Source of the DNA: Ricordea florida
Lineage: Eukaryota; Cnidaria; Anthozoa; Corallimorpharia; Ricordeidae
DNA: 64,000 bases
Assembly (NCBI GenBank): GCA_949710005.1
Contig: OX453285.1
Location: 10,112,933 to 10,176,932, forward strand
Direction of reading: 5' to 3'
Shown here: piece by piece, positions 50,346 to 63,174 of the stretch
Layout of the letters: every line of letters begins with the position of its first letter
Position numbering within the stretch: the stretch's first letter is position 1
Translations under genes and position numbers: made by a program
Notes under the pieces: model-generated
The model's database searches: none
What the model was told of the DNA's origin: nothing
The model's input: only the letters and a program-made list of their open reading frames with translations

Positions 50346-51459
50346 GAAGGTAACGTTTCGAATTGAGGGTTTTTCATTTTCCAGTGCGTTGCTTATTCAA
50401 AATTCCGAAATACCGTTTTTACAATTAGTAGCGTTTAAAGCTCAATGGAATGTTATTTTTCGGCATAAAATATTGATTTCCCTCTATCCTATTTAACAAA
50501 GCCAAATCGAAAAGCACCAAACGTTAAACGAATACAAATGGAGTGAGGGGTAAAGCAAAGCCATTTCTCTTTGGTTTAAATTTGCCGCAACAACTGAATG
50601 TTCCAAGCGGTGCAGTCGAAAGAACGGATTTCAGTTTCTACAAAGTCTTCAATCCTTGGCTAAGAAGCTTAAGCAAATTGCTTGAGTTTAGTTGTCATGC
50701 AATGTAGCCTTAATTCAAGCAGAAGGCATGTTTCACGCGCACGGACGCGGTGCGAAGCGCATAATTGTGACGTTGCAGAACGGTTATTGGATTTGGGCGC
50801 GCGCGACTGTCGACTTAGAGCGACCTAAACGGCTTTTGAAAACCTTTCTATGCATTGCATGTTAAAACTAAAAATAAGATAACTTGGAGCGATACCTCGT
50901 CTTACTTCAATTGTTTGTCTTTGTCGCTGCATTTGTAGAGAAAGCGGACAGTATCCAAAAGTACAAATCATTTACTGTCTACATTGAAGCGCTAGCGGGA
51001 AACAGTTTAAACCGAAGGCTTCGGTTGACATTTTTATCGGGATGATAATGGTCGTGCTAAGAAAACATAGGGAAAAAAATTTCCTTAAGCTCTCTCTTCG
51101 AATGTTTCTTTAAGAGGTTTGTCGATTTTCAGACGTTTCTGCAAATGCAAAGCTCCTCTAGGCTTAGGCAGTTGTGCTCGTGTACCAAGGGTAACGCATC
51201 TTTGTTACCTACCCTGTTTATGGTTTTGATGCGGTGCCGTGTGCACAACATTCATTGGGCTTAATATCGTTGCAGGATTCTTGCAAAGATTTGTTTGGAG
51301 TAACGAAAGCTGTTTCACGACTCCCAACAAACGAGTAGGCAGTCAGTTGTGTAGTTTCCATCTTTTTGCCAAAAATATTGATCAAGAAGGAAGACAGGAC
51401 TTTTCGAGAAATGAGGCTTGACGCGGACAGCGAAAATTGAGGAAACGGCAGAAAATGTA

Positions 51460-51579
51460 AAGCCTACAACACGAGGTATTCCCAGGCAGTCACCCAGCCT
51501 GGTACTAAGCCCGCTCTACGGGTCTTGACTGCGTTGATCGGACGAGAACCGGTATATTTCCCGTGATATGGCCGTAGAC
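51460..51579 (-). rRNA. 5S: 5S ribosomal RNA, copy 37 (S unit)
   Basis: Carries A8G and C46A. C46A breaks G31-C46 in the four-pair helix III, so loop C presentation may suffer. Confidence 0.95.
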
Positions 51580-52695
51580 GAAGGTAACGTTTGGAATTGA
51601 GGGTTTTTCATTTTACAGTGCGTTGCTTATTCAAAATTCCGAAATACCGTTTTTACAATTAGTAGCGTTTAAAGCTCAATGGAATGTTATTTTTCCGCAT
51701 AAAATATTGATTTCCCTCTATCCTATTTAACAAAGCCAAATCGAAAAGCACCAAACCTTAAACGAATATACAAATGGAGTGAGGGGTAAAGCAAAGCCAT
51801 TTCTCTTTGGTTTAAATTTGCCGCAACAACTGAATGTTCCAAGCGGTGCAGTCGAAAGAACGGATTTCAGTTTCTACAAAGTCTTAAATCCTTGGCTAAG
51901 AAGCTTAAGCAAATTGCTTGAGTTTAGTTGTCATGCAATGTAGCCTTAATTCAAGCAGAAGGCATGTTTCACGCGCACGGACGCGGTGCGAAGCGCATAA
52001 TTGTGACGTTGCAGAAGGGTTATTGGATTTGGGCGCGCGCGACTGTCGACTTAGAGCGACCTAAACGGCTTTTGAAAACCTTTCTATGCATTGCATGTTA
52101 AAACTAAAAATAAGATAACTTGGAGCGATACCTCGTCTTACTTCAATTGTTTGTCTTTGTCGCTGCATTTGTAGAGAAAGCGGACAGTATCCAAAAGTAC
52201 AAATCATTTACTGTCTACATTGAAGCGCTAGCGGGAAACAGTTTAAACCGAAGGCTTCGGTTGACATTTTTATCGGGATGATAATGGTCGTGCTAAGAAA
52301 ACATAGGGAAAAAAATTTCCTTAAGCTCTCTCTTCGAATGTTTCTTTAAGAGGTTTGTCGATTTTCAGACGTTTCTGCAAATGCAAAGCTCCTCTAGGCT
52401 TAGGCAGTTGTGCTCGTGTACCAAGGGTAACGCATCTTTGTTACCTACCCTGTTTATGGTTTTGATGCGGTGCCGTGTGCACAACATTCATTGGGCTTAA
52501 TATCGTTGCAGGATTCTTGCAAAGATTTGTTTGGAGTAACGAAAGCTGTTTCACGACTCCCAACAAACGAGTAGGCAGTCAGTTGTGTAGTTTCCATCTT
52601 TTTGCCAAAAATATTGATCAAGAAGGAAGACAGGACTTTTCGAGAAATGAGGCTTGACGCGGAGAGCGAAAATTGAGGAAACGGCAGAAAATGTA

Positions 52696-52815
52696 AAGCC
52701 TACAACACGAGGTATTCCCAGGCAGTCACCCAGCCTGGTACTAAGCCCGCTCTACGGGTCTTGACTGCGTTGATCGGACGAGAACCGGTATATTTCCCGT
52801 GATATGGCCGTAGAC
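52696..52815 (-). rRNA. 5S: 5S ribosomal RNA, copy 38 (S unit)
   Basis: Identical to copy 37 (A8G, C46A). Both spacers also share TCTTAAATCC where others read TCTTCAATCC, which marks a recent tandem duplication. Confidence 0.95.
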
Positions 52816-53931
52816 GAAGGTAACGTTTCGAATTGAGGGTTTTTCATTTTACAGTGCGTTGCTTATTCAAAATTCCGAAATACCGTTTTTACAATTAGTA
52901 GCGTTTAAAGCTCAATGGAATGTTATTTTTCGGCATAAAATATTGATTTCCCTCTATCCTATTTAACAAAGCCAAATCGAAAAGCACCAAACCTTAAACG
53001 AATATACAAATGGAGTGAGGGGTAAAGCAAAGCCATTTCTCTTTGGTTTAAATTTGCCGCAACAACTGAATGTTCCAAGCGGTGCAGTCGAAAGAACGGA
53101 TTTCAGTTTCTACAAAGTCTTAAATCCTTGGCTAAGAAGCTTAAGCAAATTGCTTGAGTTTAGTTGTCATGCAATGTAGCCTTAATTCAAGCAGAAGGCA
53201 TGTTTCACGCGCACGGACGCGGTGCGAAGCGCATAATTGTGACGTTGCAGAAGGGTTATTGGATTTGGGCGCGCGCGACTGTCGACTTAGAGCGACCTAA
53301 ACGGCTTTTGAAAACCTTTCTATGCATTGCATGTTAAAACTAAAAATAAGATAACTTGGAGCGATACCTCGTCTTACTTCAATTGTTTGTCTTTGTCGCT
53401 GCATTTGTAGAGAAAGCGGACAGTATCCAAAAGTACAAATCATTTACTGTCTACATTGAAGCGCTAGCGGGAAACAGTTTAAACCGAAGGCTTCGGTTGA
53501 CATTTTTATCGGGATGATAATGGTCGTGCTAAGAAAACATAGGGAAAAAAATTTCCTTAAGCTCTCTCTTCGAATGTTTCTTTAAGAGGTTTGTCGATTT
53601 TCAGACGTTTCTGCAAATGCAAAGCTCCTCTAGGCTTAGGCAGTTGTGCTCGTGTACCAAGGGTAACGCATCTTTGTTACCTACCCTGTTTATGGTTTTG
53701 ATGCGGTGCCGTGTGCACAACATTCATTGGGCTTAATATCGTTGCAGGATTCTTGCAAAGATTTGTTTGGAGTAACGAAAGCTGTTTCACGACTCCCAAC
53801 AAACGAGTAGGCAGTCAGTTGTGTAGTTTCCATCTTTTTGCCAAAAATATTGGTCAAGAAGGAAGACAAGACTTTTCGAGAAATGAGGCTTGACGCGGAC
53901 AGCGAAAATTGAGGAAACGGCAGAAAATGTA

Positions 53932-54051
53932 AAGCCTACAACACGAGGTATTCCCAGGCAGTCACCCAGCCTGGTACTAAGCCCGCTCTACGGGTCTTGA
54001 CTGCGGTGATTGGACGAGAACCGGTATATCTCCCGTGATATGCTCGTAGAC
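53932..54051 (-). rRNA. 5S: 5S ribosomal RNA, copy 39 (S unit)
   Basis: Carries C9G, A22G and G41A. It is the last C9G copy in the window. Confidence 0.96.
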
Positions 54052-55165
54052 GAAGGTAACGTTTCGAATTGAGGGTTTTTCATTTTCCAGTGCGTTGCTT
54101 ATTCAAAATTCCGAAATACCGTTTTTACAATTAGTAGCGTTTAAAGCTCAATGGAATGTTATTTTTCCGCATAAAATATTGATTTCCCTCTATCCTATTT
54201 AACAAAGCCAAATCGAAAAGCACCAAACGTTAAACGAATACAAATGGAGTGAGGGGTAAAGCAAAGCCATTTCTCTTTGGTTTAAATTTGCCGCAACAAC
54301 TGAATGTTCCAAGCGGTGCAGTCGAAAGAACGGATTTCAGTTTCTACAAAGTCTTCAATCCTTGGCTAAGAAGCTTAAGCAAATTGCTTGAGTTTAGTTG
54401 TCATGCAATGTAGCCTTAATTCAAGCAGAAAGCATGTTTCACGCGCACGGACGCGGTGCGAAGCGCATAATTGTGACGTTGCAGAAGGGTTATTGGATTT
54501 GGGCGCGCGCGACTGTCGACTTAGAGCGACCTAAACGGCTTTTGAAAACCTTTCTATGCATTGCATGTTAAAACTAAAAATAAGATAACTTGGAGCGATA
54601 CCTCGTCTTACTTCAATTGTTTGTCTTTGTCGCTGCATTTGTAGAGAAAGCGGACAGTATCCAAAAGTACAAATCATTTACTGTCTACATTGAAGCGCTA
54701 GCGGGAAACAGTTTAAACCGAAGGCTTCGGTTGACATTTTTATCGGGATGATAATGGTCGTGCTAAGAAAACATAGGGAAAAAAATTTCCTTAAGCTCTC
54801 TCTTCGAATGTTTCTTTAAGAGGTTTGTCGATTTTCAGACGTTTCTGCAAATGCAAAGCTCCTCTAGGCTTAAGCAGTTGTGCTCGTGTACCAAGGGTAA
54901 CGCATCTTTGTTACCTACCCTGTTTATGGTTTTGATGCGGTGCCGTGTGCACAACATTCATTGGGCTTAATATCGTTGCAGGATTCTTGCAAAGATTTGT
55001 TTGGAGTAACGAAAGCTGTTTCACGACTCCCAACAAACGAGTAGGCAGTCAGTTGTGTAGTTTCCATCTTTTTGCCAAAAATATTGGTCAAGAAGGAAGA
55101 CAAGACTTTTCGAGAAATGAGGCTTGACGCGGAGAGCGAAAATTGAGGAAACGGCAGAAAATGTA

Positions 55166-55285
55166 AAGCCTACAACACGAGGTATTCCCAGGCAGTCACT
55201 CAGCCTGGTACTAAGCCCGCTCTACGGGTCTTGACTGCGGTGATTGGACGAGAACCGGTATATCTCCCGTGATATGGTCGTAGAC
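55166..55285 (-). rRNA. 5S: 5S ribosomal RNA, copy 40 (S unit)
   Basis: Carries A22G, G41A and G86A, identical to copy 34, six units away. Confidence 0.95.
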
Positions 55286-56399
55286 GAAGGTAACGTTTCG
55301 AATTGAGGGTTTTTCATTTTCCAGTGCGTTGCTTATTCAAAATTCCGAAATACCGTTTTTACAATTAGTAGCGTTTAAAGCTCAATGGAATGTTATTTTT
55401 CGGCATAAAATATTGATTTCCCTCTATCCTATTTAACAAAGCCAAATTGAAAAGCACCAAACGTTAAACGAATACAAATGGAGTGAGGGGTAAAGCAAAG
55501 CCATTTCTCTTTGGTTTAAATTTGCCGCAACAACTGAATGTTCCAAGCGGTGCAGTCGAAAGAACGGATTTCAGTTTCTACAAAGTCTTCAATCCTTGGC
55601 TAAGAAGCTTAAGCAAATTGCTTGAGTTTAGTTGTCATGCAATGTAGCCTTAATTCAAGCAGAAAGCATGTTTCACGCGCACGGACGCGGTGCGAAGCGC
55701 ATAATTGTGACGTTGCAGAAGGGTTATTGGATTTGGGCGCGCGCGACTGTCGACTTAGAGCGACCTAAACGGCTTTTGAAAACCTTTCTATGCATTGCAT
55801 GTTAAAACTAAAAATAAGATAACTTGGAGCGATACCTCGTCTTACTTCAATTGTTTGTCTTTGTCGCTGCATTTGTAGAGAAAGCGGACAGTATCCAAAA
55901 GTACAAATCATTTACTGTCTACATTGAAGCGCTAGCGGGAAACAGTTTAAACCGAAGGCTTCGGTTGACATTTTTATCGGGATGATAATGGTCGTGCTAA
56001 GAAAACATAGCGAAAAAAATTTCCTTAAGCTCTCTCTTCGAATGTTTCTTTAAGAGGTTTGTCGATTTTCAGACGTTTCTGCAAATGCAAAGCTCCTCTA
56101 GGCTTAGGCAGTTGTGCTCGTGTACCAAGGGTAACGCATCTTTGTTACCTACCCTGTTTATGGTTTTGATGCGGTGCCGTGTGCACAACATTCATTGGGC
56201 TTAATATCGTTGCAGGATTCTTGCAAAGATTTGTTTGGAGTAACGAAAGCTGTTTCACGACTCCCAACAAACGAGTAGGCAGTCAGTTGTGTAGTTTCCA
56301 TCTTTTTGCCAAAAATATTGATCAAGAAGGAAGACAAGACTTTTCGAGAAATGAGGCTTGACGCGGACAGCGAAAATTGAGGAAACGGCAGAAAATGTA

Positions 56400-56519
56400 A
56401 AGCCTACAACACGAGGTATTCCCAGGCAGTCACCCAGCCTGGTACTAAGCCCGCTCTACGGGTCTTGACTGCGGTGATCGGACGAGAACCGGTATATTTC
56501 CCGTGATATGGTCGTAGAC
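56400..56519 (-). rRNA. 5S: 5S ribosomal RNA, copy 41 (L unit)
   Basis: Matches the reference exactly. It is the only L unit among the last 15 units. Confidence 0.97.
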
Positions 56520-57039
56520 GAAGGTAACGTTTCGAATTGAGGGTTTTTCATTTTACAGTGCGTTGCTTATTCAAAATTCCGAAATACCGTTTTTACAATT
56601 AGTAGCGTTTAAAGCTCAATGGAATGTTATTTTTCGGCATAAAATATTGATTTCCCTCTATCCTATTTAACAAAGCCAAATCGAAAAGCACCAAACTTTA
56701 AACGAATATACAAATGGAGTGAGGGGTAAGGCAAAGCCATTTCTCTTTGGTTTAAATTTGCCGCAACAACTGAATGTTCCAAGCAATGCAGTCGAAAGAA
56801 CGGATTTCAGTTTCTACAAAGTCTTCAATCCTTGGCTAAGAAGCTTAAGCAAATTGCTTGAGTTTAGTTGTCATGCAATGTAGCCTTAATTCAAGCAGAA
56901 AGCATGTTTCACGCGCACGGACGCGGTGCGAAGCGCATAATTGTGACGTTGCAGAAGGGTTATTGGATTTGGGCGCGCGCGACTGTCGACTTAGAGCGAC
57001 CTAAACGGCTTTTGAAAACCTTTCTATGCATTGCATGTT

Positions 57040-57531
57040 TAAAATAAAAACTAGTCATAGTTGTCACTAAATCTGCCCTCGACTTTGTAAAAACTGAATA
57101 AAGACTGCATGTGGTTGTCCATGTATTTGTTATGAACCTTTGAAATGTAGTTTTAGTGTGAGAGTTTGCGAGTGCAAATTCCTTGTTGTGTTTGTGTTTT
57201 GTCAATTATCACACTTTGTTTCTTGGGTTAATGGAAATCCTCATACATATCGTGTTTAGGATGGGTTTACATTATAGCTTGGAATGAAATAAGAAAGCTT
57301 GGAATGAAATCGTGACGACTCGTTGCCAAACTTGCCAAACCCAGTTTGCGCGGTTGCTGAGCCAGGCGCACATGCTAAAAGTTAACCGGGACCACCGTGC
57401 GCGCCTATTTTCGTCAAATCGAGAAAATTTTCGCATACTAACACTACGACCATACGATACTTCTTATTTACGCGGGGAACATTAGGGTGCCTCCTCGGGT
57501 TCCGGCCTCTGGGCCGGAACCCTGCGGGGGC
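57040..57531. repeat. L-specific spacer block, unit 41
   Basis: The last L block in the window, with the intact hairpin at 57497-57522. Confidence 0.85.
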
Positions 57532-58118
57532 AATAAGATAACTTGGAGCGATACCTCGTCTTACTTCAATTGTTTGTCTTTGTCGCTGCATTTGTAGAGA
57601 AAGCGGACAGTATCCAAAAGTACAAATCATTTACTGTCTACATTGAAGCGCTAGCGGGAAACAGTTTAAACCGAAGGCTTCGGTTGACATTTTTATCGGG
57701 ATGATAATGGTCGTGCTAAGAAAACATAGCGAAAAAAATTTCCTTAAGCTCTCTCTTCGAATGTTTCTTTAAGAAGTTTGTCGATTTTCAGACGTTTCTG
57801 CAAATGCAAAGCTCCTCTAGGCTTAGGCAGTTGTGCTCGTGTACCAAGGGTAACGCATCTTTGTTACCTACCCTGTTTATGGTTTTGATGCGGTGCCGTG
57901 TGCACAACATTCATTGGGCTTAATATCGTTGCAGGATTCTTGCAAAGATTTGTTTGGAGTAACGAAAGCTGTTTCACGACTCCCAACAAACGAGTAGGCA
58001 GTCAGTTGTGTAGTTTCCATCTTTTTGCCAAAAATATTGGTCAAGAAGGAAGACAAGACTTTTCGAGAAATGAGGCTTGACGCGGAGAGCGAAAATTGAG
58101 GAAACGGCAGAAAATGTA

Positions 58119-58238
58119 AAGCCTACAACACGAGGTATTCCCAGGCAGTCACCCAGCCTGGTACTAAGCCCGCTCTACGGGTCTTGACTGCGGTGATCGG
58201 ACGAGAACCGGTATATTTCCCGTGATATGGTCGTAGAC
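58119..58238 (-). rRNA. 5S: 5S ribosomal RNA, copy 42 (S unit)
   Basis: Matches the reference exactly. It begins a run of four near-identical 1,234-bp units (42-45). Confidence 0.97.
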
Positions 58239-59344
58239 GAAGGTAACGTTTCGAATTGAGGGTTTTTCATTTTACAGTGCGTTGCTTATTCAAAATTCCG
58301 AAATACCGTTTTTACAATTAGTAGCGTTTAAAGCTCAATGGAATGTTATTTTTCCGCATAAAATATTGATTTCCCTCTATCCTATTTAACAAAGCCAAAT
58401 CGAAAAGCACCAAACGTTAAACGAATACAAATGGAGTGAGGGGTAAGGCAAAGCCATTTCTCTTTGGTTTAAATTTGCCGCAACAACTGAATGTTCCAAG
58501 CGGTGCAGTCGAAAGAACGGATTTCAGTTTCTACAAAGTCTTCAATCCTTGGCTAAGAAGCTTAAGCAAATTGCTTGAGTTTAGTTGTCATGCAATGTAG
58601 CCTTAATTCAAGCAGAAGGCATGTTTCACGCGCACGGACGCGGTGCGAAGCGCATAATTGTGACGTTGCAGAAGGGTTATTGGATTTGGGCGCGCGCGAC
58701 TGTCGACTTAGAGCGACCTAAACGGCTTTTGAAAACCTTTCTATGCATTGCATGTTAAAACTAAAAATAAGATAACTTGGAGCGATACCTCGTCTTACTT
58801 CAATTGTTTGTCTTTGTCGCTGCATTTGTAGAGAAAGCGGACAGTATCCAAAAGTACAAATCATTTACTGTCTACATTGAAGCGCTAGCGGGAAACAGTT
58901 TAAACCGAAGGCTTCGGTTGACATTTTTATCGGGATGATAATGGTCGTGCTAAGAAAACATAGCGAAAAAAATTTCCTTAAGCTCTCTCTTCGAATGTTT
59001 CTTTAAGAAGTTTGTCGATTTTCAGACGTTTCTGCAAATGCAAAGCTCCTCTAGGCTTAGGCAGTTGTGCTCGTGTACCAAGGGTAACGCATCTTTGTTA
59101 CCTACCCTGTTTATGGTTTTGATGCGGTGCCGTGTGCACAACATTCATTGGGCTTAATATCGTTGCAGGATTCTTGCAAAGATTTGTTTGGAGTAACGAA
59201 AGCTGTTTCACGACTCCCAACAAACGAGTAGGCAGTCAGTTGTGTAGTTTCCATCTTTTTGCCAAAAATATTGGTCAAGAAGGAAGACAAGACTTTTCGA
59301 GAAATGAGGCTTGACGCGGAGAGCGAAAATTGAGGAAACGGCAG

Positions 59345-59349
59345 AAAAA
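59345..59349 (-). terminator. extended T5 terminator of copy 43
   Basis: A T-to-A change on the plus strand lengthens the usual T4 stop to T5 on the transcribed strand sense. It is shared only with copy 44 (60579-60583). Confidence 0.8.
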
Positions 59350-59352
59350 GTA

Positions 59353-59472
59353 AAGCCTACAACACGAGGTATTCCCAGGCAGTCACCCAGCCTGGTACTA
59401 AGCCCGCTCTACGGGTCTTGACTGCGGTGATCGGACGAGAACCGGTATATTTCCCGTGATATGGTCGTAGAC
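59353..59472 (-). rRNA. 5S: 5S ribosomal RNA, copy 43 (S unit)
   Basis: Matches the reference exactly. It has the longer T5 terminator and the spacer variant GGGTTTTTAATTTTACAG. Confidence 0.97.
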
Positions 59473-60578
59473 GAAGGTAACGTTTCGAATTGAGGGTTTT
59501 TAATTTTACAGTGCGTTGCTTATTCAAAATTCCGAAATACCGTTTTTACAATTAGTAGCGTTTAAAGCTCAATGGAATGTTATTTTTCCGCATAAAATAT
59601 TGATTTCCCTCTATCCTATTTAACAAAGCCAAATCGAAAAGCACCAAACGTTAAACGAATACAAATGGAGTGAGGGGTAAGGCAAAGCCATTTCTCTTTG
59701 GTTTAAATTTGCCGCAACAACTGAATGTTCCAAGCGGTGCAGTCGAAAGAACGGATTTCAGTTTCTACAAAGTCTTCAATCCTTGGCTAAGAAGCTTAAG
59801 CAAATTGCTTGAGTTTAGTTGTCATGCAATGTAGCCTTAATTCAAGCAGAAGGCATGTTTCACGCGCACGGACGCGGTGCGAAGCGCATAATTGTGACGT
59901 TGCAGAAGGGTTATTGGATTTGGGCGCGCGCGACTGTCGACTTAGAGCGACCTAAACGGCTTTTGAAAACCTTTCTATGCATTGCATGTTAAAACTAAAA
60001 ATAAGATAACTTGGAGCGATACCTCGTCTTACTTCAATTGTTTGTCTTTGTCGCTGCATTTGTAGAGAAAGCGGACAGTATCCAAAAGTACAAATCATTT
60101 ACTGTCTACATTGAAGCGCTAGCGGGAAACAGTTTAAACCGAAGGCTTCGGTTGACATTTTTATCGGGATGATAATGGTCGTGCTAAGAAAACATAGCGA
60201 AAAAAATTTCCTTAAGCTCTCTCTTCGAATGTTTCTTTAAGAAGTTTGTCGATTTTCAGACGTTTCTGCAAATGCAAAGCTCCTCTAGGCTTAGGCAGTT
60301 GTGCTCGTGTACCAAGGGTAACGCATCTTTGTTACCTACCCTGTTTATGGTTTTGATGCGGTGCCGTGTGCACAACATTCATTGGGCTTAATATCGTTGC
60401 AGGATTCTTGCAAAGATTTGTTTGGAGTAACGAAAGCTGTTTCACGACTCCCAACAAACGAGTAGGCAGTCAGTTGTGTAGTTTCCATCTTTTTGCCAAA
60501 AATATTGGTCAAGAAGGAAGACAAGACTTTTCGAGAAATGAGGCTTGACGCGGAGAGCGAAAATTGAGGAAACGGCAG

Positions 60579-60583
60579 AAAAA
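60579..60583 (-). terminator. extended T5 terminator of copy 44
   Basis: Same five-T stop as copy 43. Confidence 0.8.
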
Positions 60584-60586
60584 GTA

Positions 60587-60706
60587 AAGCCTACAACACG
60601 AGGTATTCCCAGGCAGTCACCCAGCCTGGTACTAAGCCCGCTCTACGGGTCTTGACTGCGGTGATCGGACGAGAACCGGTATATTTCCCGTGATATGGTC
60701 GTAGAC
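60587..60706 (-). rRNA. 5S: 5S ribosomal RNA, copy 44 (S unit)
   Basis: Matches the reference exactly. The whole unit appears identical to unit 43, terminator change included. Confidence 0.97.
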
Positions 60707-61820
60707 GAAGGTAACGTTTCGAATTGAGGGTTTTTAATTTTACAGTGCGTTGCTTATTCAAAATTCCGAAATACCGTTTTTACAATTAGTAGCGTTTAAA
60801 GCTCAATGGAATGTTATTTTTCCGCATAAAATATTGATTTCCCTCTATCCTATTTAACAAAGCCAAATCGAAAAGCACCAAACGTTAAACGAATACAAAT
60901 GGAGTGAGGGGTAAGGCAAAGCCATTTCTCTTTGGTTTAAATTTGCCGCAACAACTGAATGTTCCAAGCGGTGCAGTCGAAAGAACGGATTTCAGTTTCT
61001 ACAAAGTCTTCAATCCTTGGCTAAGAAGCTTAAGCAAATTGCTTGAGTTTAGTTGTCATGCAATGTAGCCTTAATTCAAGCAGAAGGCATGTTTCACGCG
61101 CACGGACGCGGTGCGAAGCGCATAATTGTGACGTTGCAGAAGGGTTATTGGATTTGGGCGCGCGCGACTGTCGACTTAGAGCGACCTAAACGGCTTTTGA
61201 AAACCTTTCTATGCATTGCATGTTAAAACTAAAAATAAGATAACTTGGAGCGATACCTCGTCTTACTTCAATTGTTTGTCTTTGTCGCTGCATTTGTAGA
61301 GAAAGCGGACAGTATCCAAAAGTACAAATCATTTACTGTCTACATTGAAGCGCTAGCGGGAAACAGTTTAAACCGAAGGCTTCGGTTGACATTTTTATCG
61401 GGATGATAATGGTCGTGCTAAGAAAACATAGCGAAAAAAATTTCCTTAAGCTCTCTCTTCGAATGTTTCTTTAAGAAGTTTGTCGATTTTCAGACGTTTC
61501 TGCAAATGCAAAGCTCCTCTAGGCTTAGGCAGTTGTGCTCGTGTACCAAGGGTAACGCATCTTTGTTACCTACCCTGTTTATGGTTTTGATGCGGTGCCG
61601 TGTGCACAACATTCATTGGGCTTAATATCGTTGCAGGATTCTTGCAAAGATTTGTTTGGAGTAACGAAAGCTGTTTCACGACTCCCAACAAACGAGTAGG
61701 CAGTCAGTTGTGTAGTTTCCATCTTTTTGCCAAAAATATTGGTCAAGAAGGAAGACAAGACTTTTCGAGAAATGAGGCTTGACGCGGAGAGCGAAAATTG
61801 AGGAAACGGCAGAAAATGTA

Positions 61821-61940
61821 AAGCCTACAACACGAGGTATTCCCAGGCAGTCACCCAGCCTGGTACTAAGCCCGCTCTACGGGTCTTGACTGCGGTGATC
61901 GGACGAGAACCGGTATATTTCCCGTGATATGGTCGTAGAC
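61821..61940 (-). rRNA. 5S: 5S ribosomal RNA, copy 45 (S unit)
   Basis: Matches the reference exactly. The spacer is as in units 43-44 but with the ordinary T4 terminator. Confidence 0.97.
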
Positions 61941-63054
61941 GAAGGTAACGTTTCGAATTGAGGGTTTTTAATTTTACAGTGCGTTGCTTATTCAAAATTC
62001 CGAAATACCGTTTTTACAATTAGTAGCGTTTAAAGCTCAATGGAATGTTATTTTTCCGCATAAAATATTGATTTCCCTCTATCCTATTTAACAAAGCCAA
62101 ATCGAAAAGCACCAAACGTTAAACGAATACAAATGGAGTGAGGGGTAAGGCAAAGCCATTTCTCTTTGGTTTAAATTTGCCGCAACAACTGAATGTTCCA
62201 AGCGGTGCAGTCGAAAGAACGGATTTCAGTTTCTACAAAGTCTTCAATCCTTGGCTAAGAAGCTTAAGCAAATTGCTTGAGTTTAGTTGTCATGCAATGT
62301 AGCCTTAATTCAAGCAGAAGGCATGTTTCACGCGCACGGACGCGGTGCGAAGCGCATAATTGTGACGTTGCAGAAGGGTTATTGGATTTGGGCGCGCGCG
62401 ACTGTCGACTTAGAGCGACCTAAACGGCTTTTGAAAACCTTTCTATGCATTGCATGTTAAAACTAAAAATAAGATAACTTGGAGCGATACCTCGTCTTAC
62501 TTCAATTGTTTGTCTTTGTCGCTGCATTTGTAGAGAAAGCGGACAGTATCCAAAAGTACAAATCATTTACTGTCTACATTGAAGCGCTAGCGGGAAACAG
62601 TTTAAACCGAAGGCTTCGGTTGACATTTTTATCGGGATGATAATGGTCGTGCTAAGAAAACATAGCGAAAAAAATTTCCTTAAGCTCTCTCTTCGAATGT
62701 TTCTTTAAGAAGTTTGTCGATTTTCAGACGTTTCTGCAAATGCAAAGCTCCTCTAGGCTTAGGCAGTTGTGCTCGTGTACCAAGGGTAACGCATCTTTGT
62801 TACCTACCCTGTTTATGGTTTTGATGCGGTGCCGTGTGCACAACATTCATTGGGCTTAATATCGTTGCAGGATTCTTGCAAAGATTTGTTTGTAGTAACG
62901 AAAGCTGTGTCACGACTCCCAACAAACGAGTAGGCAGTCAGTTGTGTAGTTTCCATCTTTTTGCCAAAAATATTGGTCAAGAAGGAAGACAAGACTTTTC
63001 GAGAAATGAGGCTTGACGCGGACAGCGAAAATTGAGGAAACGGCAGAAAATGTA

Positions 63055-63174
63055 AAGCCTACAACACGAGGTATTCCCAGGCAGTCACCCAGCCTGGTAC
63101 TAAGCCCGCTCTACGGGTCTTGACTGCGGTGATTGGACGAGAACCGGTATATCTCCCGTGATATGGTCGTAGAC
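63055..63174 (-). rRNA. 5S: 5S ribosomal RNA, copy 46 (S unit, unit cut by window end)
   Basis: Carries A22G and G41A. The gene is complete. Its unit has the S junction near 63690 and runs off the window end about 70 bp before the next equivalent point. The downstream spacer has private changes (GTTTGTAGTAACG and GCTGTGTCACG). Confidence 0.97.
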
